Positions 1 through 7,427 of a DNA stretch of 12,239 bases are shown piece by piece (within the stretch, counting starts at the first letter, position 1; the number at the start of each line of letters is the position of its first letter). A program made the position numbers and the translations under genes. The notes below the pieces were generated by a model that saw nothing but the letters and a program-made list of their open reading frames with translations, searched no databases and had not been told where the DNA came from. This stretch comes from CALSMU01 sp963926405 (GTDB lineage: Bacteria; Bacteroidota; Bacteroidia; Flavobacteriales_D; Parvicellaceae), in the NCBI GenBank assembly GCA_963926405.1, contig CAWUXI010000097.1:1-12239 (forward strand). Reading direction: 5' to 3'.

Positions 1-970
1 TAAGTTTAGGAGCTTTTATTCCCCCTACAAAGAAAGGCTTTCCTGTCAAAACTCTAGCTTCATCCCATAAATCATTTTCAATAAACTGATTTATGGTAAA
101 GGCGCCTCCTTCAACAATTAATGAAATGATGTCGTTTTCGACACAAATTGACCATAAATCATCAAAAAATGTATTAAAATTGACCTTTTTGAATGAAATT
201 GAGTCATTTTCTTCGTTTTTATATCCATTAAGAATGATTGTCTTTGAAGTAGAATTGAATATTTTAAGGTCTTTTGGCAGTTTCAATTTTCTATCAACAA
301 CTATCCTAATAGGGTTTTTCCCATCAACTACTCTTGTTGTTAACTCTGGATTATCGTTAATTGCTGTGTTTTTTCCAATTAGTATAGCATCTTCTTCACT
401 TCGCCATTTGTGCGTTAATTGCTTTGTGTTGGGCTCGGTTATCCAGTTTATGGTTGGACAAGTATCTGTTCTTTTTTTATCCATGAATCCATCCTGAGAT
501 TGGGCCCATTTTAGAATTATGTAAGGTCGTTTCTTTTCGTGAAAAGTAAAGAAGCGTTTATTTAATTCAAGACATTCTTTTTCAAGTATTCCAACGCTTA
601 CGGTTATGCCAGCATTTTTTAGTTTTTCAATTCCTTTGCCCGAAACTTGTGCAAAAGGGTCGGTACATCCAATTACTACATTTGGAATTCTCGAATCAAT
701 TATCAAATCGCTACAAGGGGGGGTTTTACCAAAATGAGCGCACGGTTCTAGTGAGACGTAAATTGTAGCCTTAGAAAGAAGTGACTTATCTTTAACTGCT
801 TTTATTGCATTGACTTCGGCATGTGCTTCTCCGTAAAGTTGATGGTATCCTTCACCTATTATCTTATCAGCACAAACCACAACTGCACCAACCATAGGGT
901 TAGGAGATACATTACCAGCTCCATTTTGTGCTAGTTCAATACATCGTTGCATATATGCTTCGTGCTTCAT
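1..970 (-). CDS. ribD: RibD, bifunctional riboflavin deaminase/reductase, 3' end off the window
   Basis: Bifunctional enzyme of riboflavin synthesis in the cytoplasm. It deaminates the pyrimidine intermediate formed from GTP and then reduces its ribosyl side chain. Read on the minus strand from ATG at 970, the frame stays open to the left edge for 323 codons. The usual protein is about 340-360 residues, so only a short C-terminal piece is missing. The N-terminal zinc deaminase domain shows SPNPMVGAV (about 22-30), the HAE motif with zinc ligand H50 and catalytic E52, and EPCAHFGKTPPC with ligands C77 and C86. The reductase domain starts near residue 148 (RPYIILKWAQSQDG) and has VEGG near 285 and a final GIKAP motif. 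A seven-G run at 717-723 lies inside the PPC motif and leaves the frame intact. No other riboflavin gene is visible. The dipeptidase gene lies 62 bases upstream on the same strand, but ribD seems to have its own promoter. Confidence 0.96.
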   Translation of the reverse strand, partial: MKHEAYMQRCIELAQNGAGNVSPNPMVGAVVVCADKIIGEGYHQLYGEAHAEVNAIKAVKDKSLLSKATIYVSLEPCAHFGKTPPCSDLIIDSRIPNVVIGCTDPFAQVSGKGIEKLKNAGITVSVGILEKECLELNKRFFTFHEKKRPYIILKWAQSQDGFMDKKRTDTCPTINWITEPNTKQLTHKWRSEEDAILIGKNTAINDNPELTTRVVDGKNPIRIVVDRKLKLPKDLKIFNSTSKTIILNGYKNEENDSISFKKVNFNTFFDDLWSICVENDIISLIVEGGAFTINQFIENDLWDEARVLTGKPFFVGGIKAPKL

Positions 971-975
971 CTATG

Positions 976-983
976 CGAAAATA
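976..983 (-). promoter_or_regulatory. Candidate -7 promoter box of ribD
   Basis: Read on the minus strand this is TATTTTCG, a 7 of 8 match to the Bacteroidota -7 consensus TAnnTTTG. Only five bases separate it from the ribD ATG at 970, so transcription would begin at or next to the start codon. No clear -33 TTTG is visible, so this rests on the box and its position. Confidence 0.4.
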
Positions 984-1032
984 CGATTTTGAGTGTAATA
1001 AAAAAGACTCTTTTTCCGGAGGCATTTAATAT

Positions 1033-1869
1033 TTAATTAAGCTTTAAACTTATTCCGGAAGCTGGTATCGATTTTAATCCTTCGATTATTTTGTATTTGA
1101 GATAAGCAGAGTCCCTATAACACGCATTAAAGTGCCACCATTCTGTTTGAATGTTAAAAAACTTACCAGCCCGCATAGACCTCCTCAAAAGCTTTCGGTT
1201 ATCAACTTGCTCAATTGTTAGGAGTGCACTATCTAGCATGATTTTCTCTTTAATTGGCCAAGAGATGATACCAATTTGATCATATTCAGCACCCATGTCT
1301 AGAGCTACTTGAGTTTCTGCATTTGCAAGAGTAATATCTATAGCAGCTCCAAAATTATGCAGCGATCCTTTTTTTGGATTGGAGACAAATTTCGTTTTCT
1401 CATTGATAGGCATATCCAGTAAATCCCACATGTATTGTTGAACACTTCTTGGTCTAACGCCATCATAAATAAGAAGTGTAAGAGTAGAGTCTTTCTTCTT
1501 TAAATAAGCTTGGCAGAGAAGAAGCCTTTGTGCAACGTCTGGCTGTAAGTAGCAGTTTTCTAGACAACCATACATGTCTTTTTCCATAAAATTATCTTCT
1601 GTTGAGTATTTTAGTTCAACCAAAATTGTCGAATCCAGTTCCTGAATGTTGATCATTCCTTCTAGTTTAAGATATTCCTCTAATGCACAAATGGAATCAG
1701 CAAGTACAATAGTGTTCATTTCACTAAGAACTGAATCTATTTTTAAAGAGGTTTCAGCTGTTTCACTTGAAGCTAAAGAAGTCCTTTCTCTAGCGGGTTC
1801 TTCTGTGCTGCAGTTTGTTAAGCATATTAATGCTAAAGCGAAGAGGGGTATGGAAATTCTACTATTCAA
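1033..1869 (-). CDS. VanX-type D-Ala-D-Ala dipeptidase lipoprotein (peptidase family M15D)
   Basis: Probable zinc D-alanyl-D-alanine dipeptidase of the VanX/DdpX family. The zinc site is complete: SLHNFGAAID fits S-x-H-x-x-G-x-A-x-D with H171 and D178, and TEWWH supplies the catalytic E243 and ligand H246. YDGVRP contains R139, matching the VanX transition-state arginine, and the family segment LKYSTEDNF lies at 86-94. Unlike cytoplasmic VanX (about 200 residues), this 278-residue protein starts with a lipoprotein signal peptide with lipobox LTNC (17-20), followed by a polar linker to about residue 70, so it should act outside the cytoplasm, anchored to a membrane. The start must be TTG at 1869: no in-frame ATG lies between the upstream stop (TGA at 1894-1896) and the lipobox. 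The acidic residues just after the cysteine (STEE) might favour surface export, but this is weak. A role in D-Ala-D-Ala turnover or salvage is more likely than glycopeptide resistance, because no vanH/vanA partners are present. It is divergent from yajQ. Confidence 0.88.
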   Translation of the reverse strand: MNSRISIPLFALALICLTNCSTEEPARERTSLASSETAETSLKIDSVLSEMNTIVLADSICALEEYLKLEGMINIQELDSTILVELKYSTEDNFMEKDMYGCLENCYLQPDVAQRLLLCQAYLKKKDSTLTLLIYDGVRPRSVQQYMWDLLDMPINEKTKFVSNPKKGSLHNFGAAIDITLANAETQVALDMGAEYDQIGIISWPIKEKIMLDSALLTIEQVDNRKLLRRSMRAGKFFNIQTEWWHFNACYRDSAYLKYKIIEGLKSIPASGISLKLN

Positions 1870-1926
1870 TATTGTAAAAGTATAAAAACAAATTCAACCT
1901 TGTTTTTTTATTTTCTGTTCATAGCC

Positions 1927-1934
1927 TATATTTG
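1927..1934 (+). promoter_or_regulatory. Candidate -7 promoter box of yajQ
   Basis: TATATTTG is a perfect match to TAnnTTTG. It ends 22 bases before the yajQ ATG and predicts a leader of roughly 15-20 bases. A TTG at 1900-1902 is the only candidate -33 element, and its 24-base spacing is rather long. Confidence 0.5.
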
Positions 1935-1956
1935 ATAAAATATTAAAAATTGACGA

Positions 1957-2445
1957 ATGGCATCATTTGATATAGTAAGTAAAGTTGACGGGCAAAGTCT
2001 TGATAACGCAATTAACTCTGTAATACGAGAAATTAAGAATCGCTATGATTTTAAAGGTTCAGATACTACTGTTGAGTTAGATAAGAAAACAAACCAAATT
2101 CATGTTGTTACTGATAACGATATGCGGATGGGACAGGTAGAAGATGTCATTATTGGGCAATTAGTCAAAAATAAGATATCACCCGATTATATGGATATGG
2201 GAAAAGACCTTTATGCTGCAGGAAAGATGCTTAAAAAAGATATTGTAATTAAACAGGGTATTGATAGAGAGACTGCAAAAAAGATTGTTAAAAGTATTAA
2301 AACTACTAAGTTTAAAGTGCAACCTTCAATAATGGAGGATCAATTAAGAATTGTAGGTAAGAAGTTGGACGAATTGCAAGGAGTGATTGCGCATTGCAGA
2401 GGTCAGGACTTTGGAGTGCCCTTGCAGTATAATAATTTTAAATAG
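1957..2445 (+). CDS. yajQ: YajQ-family nucleotide-binding protein
   Basis: Small cytoplasmic protein of the YajQ (DUF520) family. Members have two ferredoxin-like domains; some bind nucleotides, and cyclic di-GMP binding has been shown for the Xanthomonas member. At 162 residues the length is close to the 163 of E. coli YajQ. The family landmarks are all present: MASFDIVSKVD at the N-terminus, the RYDFKG motif at 29-34, IKTTKFKVQ around 114-122, RIVGKKLDELQ around 131-141 and the conserved ending DFGVPLQYNNFK. The ATG at 1957 gives the normal N-terminus. The gene stands alone, divergent from the dipeptidase and convergent with the ABC-F gene, with only 31 bases between the two stop codons and no clear hairpin there. 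Family membership is secure; its ligand here is unknown. Confidence 0.95.
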   Translation: MASFDIVSKVDGQSLDNAINSVIREIKNRYDFKGSDTTVELDKKTNQIHVVTDNDMRMGQVEDVIIGQLVKNKISPDYMDMGKDLYAAGKMLKKDIVIKQGIDRETAKKIVKSIKTTKFKVQPSIMEDQLRIVGKKLDELQGVIAHCRGQDFGVPLQYNNFK

Positions 2446-2476
2446 AAATTGATCTTAGTGTAATTGGTGTCTCTGT

Positions 2477-4339
2477 TTAATTAGCGAACTCTGCTAACTC
2501 CATCCATCTTTCTGATTTAGTATCTATTTCAGTTACCGTTTCTGTCAGTTCATTTGAAATTTCTTCAATTTCGGAATAGGGAAGATCTCCTTTGTTCAAT
2601 TCCTCTGAGAGTTTGTTTTTTCTGGCTTCGAGCGTTGCTATATCTTTCTCTAAGTTATCAAACTCTATTCTCTCTTTGTGGGTTAACTTAACTTTCTCTT
2701 TCTCAACTTTTACAGCTGGTTTTTCGTTTTGAGTTTCAATTTTCTTCCCGAGACTTTTATTTTCGCTTTTAAATTCTCTGTATTTGGTATAATTACCAAG
2801 AATATCGTTAACAGAGCCATCTCCATTCATTACAAATAGATGGTCAGCAATTTTATCCATAAAATACCTATCGTGAGAAACGACAATTAAACATCCTCCA
2901 AAAGAAAGTAGATAATCTTCCAAAATTTGAATGGTGAAAATATCCAAATCATTGGTAGGCTCATCCATTATTAAAAAATTCGGATTTTGCATCAATACAG
3001 TAATTAGATACAGCCTCTTTCTTTCCCCACCACTCAATGTTGAAACAAATTGATAATGCATTCTATTGTCAAATAAAAAACGTTCCAAAAGACCAGTAGC
3101 ACTCAGTTTTTTACCGTTACTCATAGGAAGGTATTCTCCTATGTCTTTGATCACATCAATTACTCTTTTATCCTCCTTTAAAACTAATCCTTTTTGGGTG
3201 TAATAACCATATCTAATCGTCTCTCCAATAACAACTTTCCCACTATCTACAGGTTCTTTTTCAGTTATAATATTTAAAAAAGTAGATTTCCCTGATCCGT
3301 TCGCTCCTACAAGACCAACACGTTCTTTCCGTTTAAAAATATAGTCAAATTTGTCTAATATGATTTTATCACCATAAGCCTTTGAGACCTTGTGCATTTC
3401 AAGGACTTTATTACCTAGTCTTTCCATGCTTACCTCAATTTCAACTTGGTCTTCTTTTATGTTGGTCTTTGCTATTTTTTCGGTTTCATAAAAGTCACTG
3501 ATTCTAGCTTTCGATTTTGTTCCCCTAGCCTTAGGTTGGCGTCTCATCCAATCTAATTCCTTTCTGAAAAGGTTTTTTGCTTTGTCAATGTTGGCTTGCG
3601 TATTCGCATACCTTTCAGCTCTTTTATCTAAGTAGTAGGAATAATTTCCTTTGTAGCGATGCAGATCGCCACCATCTAATTCAAGAATTTCATCACAGAC
3701 TCTTTCTAAAAAGTAACGATCGTGTGTTACCATGAAAAGTGTAATGTTTTTAGCAGCTAAAAATTTTTCTAACCACTCAATCATGTCTAGGTCAAGATGA
3801 TTAGTTGGCTCATCTAAAATAATAATATCTGGGTCTTCGATGAAGATTTTAGCCATAGCTAATCTTCTTTTTTGTCCACCAGACATGTTTCCAACGGTTT
3901 GATTATGGTCTTCTAATTTTAATTTTGATAGAACCTCATCTATGGAACTTTGAACACCCCATGCATCTAATTCGCTCAGTTTTTCAAAAACATCTTGCAT
4001 TCTATCTGCCTTCTCAGGTTGCGTGAGAAGCTCCTCATATTCTTTTGAGAGCTTTATTTTTTCATTGTCTGTATCATAAATAGTTTCAATAACAGTTTTA
4101 GTAGTGTCAAATTTTTGATCTTGTTCTAAAAAACCAACAGTAATTTCCTTTCGATAAACAATTGAGCCTTCATCAGGAACATCTTTTCCTGTTAAGCAGT
4201 TTAATAGTGTAGATTTACCAGAACCATTTTTAGCAACCAAGGCAATCTTTTGTCCTTTGTCTAGTCCAAAAGAGATTTTTTCGAAAAGAATTTTTTCCGC
4301 GTAATTTTTGCTAATGTTTTCAACTGATAAGTAATTCAT
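2477..4339 (-). CDS. ABC-F family ATPase, Uup-like
   Basis: Soluble twin ATP-binding-cassette protein without membrane segments, of the ABC-F group that acts on ribosomes. Cassette 1 has Walker A AKNGSGKST (36-44), signature MSGGQ (152-156), Walker B ILDEPTNHLD (174-183) and switch THDRYF (205-210). Cassette 2 has GANGSGKST (345-353), LSGGE (435-439), IMDEPTNDLD (457-466) and SHDRYF (488-493). The linker carries the basic RRQPKARGTKSKARI segment (266-280). A charged coiled-coil domain follows (about 550-615), as in E. coli Uup. Length (620) also fits Uup, whose members have been linked to ribosome function and transposon excision. The first Walker A glycine is alanine (A36), while the lysine and serine/threonine are kept, so ATP binding should be preserved. 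The start is ATG at 4339. A promoter box ends five bases before it, and a terminator separates it from the upstream acyl-CoA synthetase gene, so it looks monocistronic. Confidence 0.93.
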   Translation of the reverse strand: MNYLSVENISKNYAEKILFEKISFGLDKGQKIALVAKNGSGKSTLLNCLTGKDVPDEGSIVYRKEITVGFLEQDQKFDTTKTVIETIYDTDNEKIKLSKEYEELLTQPEKADRMQDVFEKLSELDAWGVQSSIDEVLSKLKLEDHNQTVGNMSGGQKRRLAMAKIFIEDPDIIILDEPTNHLDLDMIEWLEKFLAAKNITLFMVTHDRYFLERVCDEILELDGGDLHRYKGNYSYYLDKRAERYANTQANIDKAKNLFRKELDWMRRQPKARGTKSKARISDFYETEKIAKTNIKEDQVEIEVSMERLGNKVLEMHKVSKAYGDKIILDKFDYIFKRKERVGLVGANGSGKSTFLNIITEKEPVDSGKVVIGETIRYGYYTQKGLVLKEDKRVIDVIKDIGEYLPMSNGKKLSATGLLERFLFDNRMHYQFVSTLSGGERKRLYLITVLMQNPNFLIMDEPTNDLDIFTIQILEDYLLSFGGCLIVVSHDRYFMDKIADHLFVMNGDGSVNDILGNYTKYREFKSENKSLGKKIETQNEKPAVKVEKEKVKLTHKERIEFDNLEKDIATLEARKNKLSEELNKGDLPYSEIEEISNELTETVTEIDTKSERWMELAEFAN

Positions 4340-4344
4340 GAGTG

Positions 4345-4352
4345 CAAAGGTA
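4345..4352 (-). promoter_or_regulatory. Candidate -7 promoter box of the ABC-F gene
   Basis: Minus-strand TACCTTTG matches TAnnTTTG perfectly and ends five bases before the ATG at 4339, which predicts a leaderless or nearly leaderless message. It lies directly after the upstream terminator. No clear -33 TTTG is visible. Confidence 0.55.
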
Positions 4353-4373
4353 GTTTTTGAATTGAGTAAACAT

Positions 4374-4409
4374 AAAAAAAGCGTTGAACCTTATGAACAA
4401 CGCCTTTTT
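4374..4409 (-). terminator. Rho-independent terminator of the acyl-CoA synthetase gene
   Basis: On the minus strand GCGTTG and CAACGC form a 6-bp stem (4398-4403 with 4381-4386) around an 11-base loop, followed directly by seven T. It lies 20 bases past the synthetase stop codon. The other flank has five T on the plus strand, so the element is nearly symmetrical, although no plus-strand gene ends here. It separates the synthetase from the ABC-F promoter. Confidence 0.75.
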
Positions 4410-4429
4410 ATATTCAATTTAAATCGGGT

Positions 4430-6178
4430 TTAATTGTAAATCTTTTCGAATGTAGATTTATAATTCTCCATAATTATTTTTCTTTTAAATTTAAGAGTTG
4501 GAGTTAATTCTCCCGTTTGAACTGTAAATTCAGCAGGAAGTAATTCAAATTTCTTGATTTGTTCCCAATTCCCAAAACTTGCGTTGTATTTTTCAATTTC
4601 TTCTTGAATTCTAGCAATTACTTTTGGGTTTTCAATTAATTCTTGATTTGAATTTAGCGCAATGCCTTTTCCCTTTCCCCAATTAGTTACAAACTCAAAT
4701 GCAGGAACAATAAAAGCAGCAGGCATTTTCTGTCCTTCACCAATAACCATTATTTGCTCAATGAATCTAGATTCTTTGAATTTATTTTCCATCACTTGTG
4801 GGGCAATGTATTTCCCTCCAGATGTTTTAAATATTTCTTTCTTTCTGTCCGTTATTTTTAAATATCCGTCGTCCGATAGGGTTCCGATATCCCCAGTATG
4901 AAACCAGCCGTCCTTATCAATAACTTCGTCTGTTAAATCTTGACGTTTGTAGTAGCCCATCATTAAGCAAGGTCCCATGGTGCAAATCTCACCATCTTCC
5001 GCAATTTTAATTTCAACGTTATCCAGTTTTTTACCAACTGATCCAAATTGCACTCCAGTAGCAAAAGAGTTTACCGAAACAACAGGGGATGTTTCGGTAA
5101 GGCCATATCCTTCAAATACAGGAATACCAATGGCATGATAAAAACGAGCTAATCTTGGCTGAAGAGCAGCTGCGCCAGAAGCTATTGCTAAAATTCTTCC
5201 GCCTAGTTTTTCCCTAATTTTACTGTAAACTAGCTTGTCTGCAATCTTTCTTTGGAAACTTGGGTGTTTTCCGTATTCATAGGTGTCTGTTAATCCAATT
5301 GCCCATGAAAATATTTTAGCTTTGACACCACCATCAGCTGTTCCTTTAGTAATTACACTGTCATATACTTTTTCCAATAATCTAGGAACGGCAGTAAAAA
5401 CGTGTGGTTTTAGTTCCGCAATATTATCTACTAATGTATCTATGGATTCAGCGTAATAAAGCGAAACACCAGAGATTTGATATAAATAAGTAATCATCCT
5501 TTCGTAAACGTGGCAAATAGGTAAAAAGCTCAATCCTATTGAGTCCCTTGTAACGGGTAATCTAGGGAAACTTCCTTTCGCATTTTCAACCAAGTTTTGA
5601 TGAGAAAGCATCACTCCCTTAGGTGTTCCGGTTGTTCCCGATGTATAAATTAGCGTAGCTAAATCTGTTGCTTCTATTCCGTCTTTTAACTTTTGGACTT
5701 CGGCATCACTTCCGTCTTTCCCATTTTCAAGAATTTCTGTCCAATGTTTAGCTCCATCAACTTTATTGAATGTATAGATTTCTCCAAGAGTAGGAACGGA
5801 GCTTTTAATGTTTTGAATTTTCTTGAATAAATCAGCATCAGAAACAATACATAATTTAATTTCTGCATCATTAAAAATAAATTTGTAGTCATCTTCTGAA
5901 ATAGTAGGGTAAACCGGTACGTCAATAGCACCAACTTGTAAAATCCCAATATCCATAATGTTCCATTCAGGCCTATTATTAGATATCAAGGCGATTTTAT
6001 CTCCAGGCTTAATTCCCATTTTTAAAAGGCCTTTGCTTATCAAATTTGCTTGATCTACATATTCTTGGGTAGAGTAAGTAACCCATTTCCCTGTATCTTT
6101 CCCTGCGATAGAAACATCTTGCGGAAAATTGTTTAATTGATAATAAGGGACATCGAAAATTCTAGTAATATCTTTCAT
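4430..6178 (-). CDS. Long-chain acyl-CoA synthetase (AMP-forming)
   Basis: Adenylate-forming ligase that activates fatty acids to acyl-CoA with ATP, for beta-oxidation or lipid synthesis at the inner face of the membrane. Numbering from the ATG at 6178 (582 residues), the P-loop motif YTSGTTGTPKG is at 178-188, YGLTETSP at 358-365, GWFHTGDIG at 424-432, the hinge-region DRKKEIFKTSGGK from 444, and a C-terminal TPTLK with the likely catalytic lysine near 563. This fits the long-chain (FAA1/FadD15-like) branch rather than acetyl-CoA synthetases. The frame can be extended to a TTG at 6226, but that codon lies inside a perfect promoter box, and MKDITRIFDVPYYQL looks like the normal N-terminus, so the ATG at 6178 is preferred. 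The gene ends at a clear terminator and is divergent from the PorP/SprF-like gene. Chain-length preference cannot be read from the sequence. Confidence 0.94.
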   Translation of the reverse strand: MKDITRIFDVPYYQLNNFPQDVSIAGKDTGKWVTYSTQEYVDQANLISKGLLKMGIKPGDKIALISNNRPEWNIMDIGILQVGAIDVPVYPTISEDDYKFIFNDAEIKLCIVSDADLFKKIQNIKSSVPTLGEIYTFNKVDGAKHWTEILENGKDGSDAEVQKLKDGIEATDLATLIYTSGTTGTPKGVMLSHQNLVENAKGSFPRLPVTRDSIGLSFLPICHVYERMITYLYQISGVSLYYAESIDTLVDNIAELKPHVFTAVPRLLEKVYDSVITKGTADGGVKAKIFSWAIGLTDTYEYGKHPSFQRKIADKLVYSKIREKLGGRILAIASGAAALQPRLARFYHAIGIPVFEGYGLTETSPVVSVNSFATGVQFGSVGKKLDNVEIKIAEDGEICTMGPCLMMGYYKRQDLTDEVIDKDGWFHTGDIGTLSDDGYLKITDRKKEIFKTSGGKYIAPQVMENKFKESRFIEQIMVIGEGQKMPAAFIVPAFEFVTNWGKGKGIALNSNQELIENPKVIARIQEEIEKYNASFGNWEQIKKFELLPAEFTVQTGELTPTLKFKRKIIMENYKSTFEKIYN

Positions 6179-6223
6179 TGTATATTCGTTGTTTTTTTGA
6201 TAAATAGTAGATCTGTATTTAGA

Positions 6224-6231
6224 CAAAAGTA
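6224..6231 (-). promoter_or_regulatory. Candidate -7 promoter box of the acyl-CoA synthetase
   Basis: Minus-strand TACTTTTG matches TAnnTTTG perfectly. It overlaps the upstream TTG codon of the reading frame (6226-6224), which argues against that codon as a start and predicts a leader of about 40 bases before the ATG at 6178. No convincing -33 element is visible. Confidence 0.5.
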
Positions 6232-6380
6232 AAAATCATTTGGTTAAAAATCTAATAATAGTAGATGAACATAAAAAATCAATCGTTTTTATAACTATTC
6301 TTTTCAGTAAACGTATTAATGCATTATTTATATTTTTAGATTAGAATCTGGAATAGTGATAAAAAACCTGGAGTGTTTTG

Positions 6381-7376
6381 ATGTTTAGGGTTATGATGAA
6401 AACTAATAGAATATTAATTTGGATTCTTTGGCTATTGATGATGGCGGGAGGAGATAAAACAACTTTTGGCCAAGATCCAATATTTACACAGTTTTATTCA
6501 AATCCAATATATTTGAATCCAGCTTTTGCTGGTTCTAGAGTTTGCCCTCGTTTTGCTTTAAATTACAGAAACGAATGGCCTAATATCTCAGGAAACTTTG
6601 TCACCAAAACTGCTGCTTATGATCAAAAAGTAGAAAGTTTATTTGGGGGATTAGGGATAATTATTTTAACGGATAATGCCGCGAAAACACTAAAAACAAC
6701 AAGAGTTAGTGCTGTGTATGCTTACAACCAAGCAATTACCCGACAGTTGTCCATTAACTTTGGTCTTGAAGCTACTTATTTCCAAAAATCACTAGACTGG
6801 AATAAGTTAACGTTTGGCGATATGATTGATCCACGAAGAGGGTTTGTCTACCCAACTAATGACTTATCAAGAGGAGGAACCTCTAGTGGTGTTGATTTTT
6901 CAGCTGGGATTATTGGTTATACAGAAAAGCTTTTCTTTGGATTTGCTACGCACCACCTAACTGAGCCAAATGAATCATTAATGAGCAGTATAGATGTTCC
7001 ATTACCGCGAAGATATACAGCTCATGCAGGTGCTGTTTTGCCTTTGGAAGGAGGAAAGGGAAGATATTCAAAGGTTGATGATTTTATTTCTCCTAATATA
7101 ATTTTTACACAACAAGGAACATTTCAGCAATTGAATATGGGTCTATATGTTAAGAAAAGTTCATTGACATGTGGTGTTTGGTATAGGAATAAGGATGCTT
7201 TTATTGTTGCCGTGGGTTTAGAATCTGAATATGTAAAAGTTGGATACTCCTACGATATAACAGTTTCAAAATTATCTTTAGGTTCAGGTGGTTCTCATGA
7301 AGTATCGCTTGGATTTGATTTTGCTTGTAAGCCCAAAAGGAAAACTTACAGGATGATCAGTTGTCCATCATTTTAA
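6381..7376 (+). CDS. PorP/SprF-family type IX secretion-associated membrane protein
   Basis: Outer membrane beta-barrel protein of the PorP/SprF family. These proteins work with the type IX secretion system, and several family members help export or anchor a large partner adhesin such as SprB. The mature N-terminus carries the hallmark QDPIFTQFYSNPIYLNPAFAG pattern (split here as QDPIFTQFY, then NPIYLNPAFAG), followed by NYRNEWP. The C-terminus has the conserved VGYSYDITVSKL and GGSHEVSLGF. A hydrophobic signal peptide (ILIWILWLLMMAG) precedes the expected cleavage near FGQ. The start is uncertain: TTG 6378 and ATGs at 6381, 6393 and 6396 are all in frame. 6381 has a GGAG nine bases upstream; 6396 gives the most ordinary signal peptide. 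Length (326-331 residues) is normal. Family genes often sit beside a large surface-protein gene, but the downstream neighbour here is a convergent permease and the upstream one is divergent, so any partner is elsewhere. Confidence 0.93.
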   Translation: MFRVMMKTNRILIWILWLLMMAGGDKTTFGQDPIFTQFYSNPIYLNPAFAGSRVCPRFALNYRNEWPNISGNFVTKTAAYDQKVESLFGGLGIIILTDNAAKTLKTTRVSAVYAYNQAITRQLSINFGLEATYFQKSLDWNKLTFGDMIDPRRGFVYPTNDLSRGGTSSGVDFSAGIIGYTEKLFFGFATHHLTEPNESLMSSIDVPLPRRYTAHAGAVLPLEGGKGRYSKVDDFISPNIIFTQQGTFQQLNMGLYVKKSSLTCGVWYRNKDAFIVAVGLESEYVKVGYSYDITVSKLSLGSGGSHEVSLGFDFACKPKRKTYRMISCPSF

Positions 7377-7427
7377 AGGTTTAAAGATAAATAGCGTCAA
7401 ATTCTTTTCTTTTTTTGAAAATTATAG

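Noticed and set aside
93..497. Plus-strand open frame of 134 codons
   Set aside because: It lies antisense to the reductase domain of ribD, whose motifs are continuous on the other strand; it encodes no recognisable protein.
717..723. Frameshift at the seven-G run in ribD
   Set aside because: Translation across the run gives the expected KTPPC zinc motif, so the frame is correct as written.
1000..1015. Terminator hairpin between the dipeptidase and ribD genes
   Set aside because: The AAAAAG-ACT-CTTTTT stem is nearly all A-T and would be very weak. The two TTCCGGA copies nearby (1014-1020, 1053-1059) could pair only around a 33-base loop and lack a T-run in the needed direction.
1033..1869. 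Vancomycin resistance gene
   Set aside because: Only a VanX-type dipeptidase is present, with a lipoprotein signal and no vanH, vanA or vanRS neighbours; the family has non-resistance roles.
1646..1885. Plus-strand open frame overlapping the 5' half of the dipeptidase gene
   Set aside because: Antisense shadow of a gene with a complete catalytic site and lipobox.
2477..4339. Antibiotic-resistance ABC-F protein
   Set aside because: The C-terminal coiled coil and basic linker fit Uup-like housekeeping members; nothing points to a resistance subtype.
4662..5949. Open frames inside the acyl-CoA synthetase gene (4662-4901 plus, 5686-5949 minus)
   Set aside because: Both are out-of-frame shadows of a gene with all family motifs intact.
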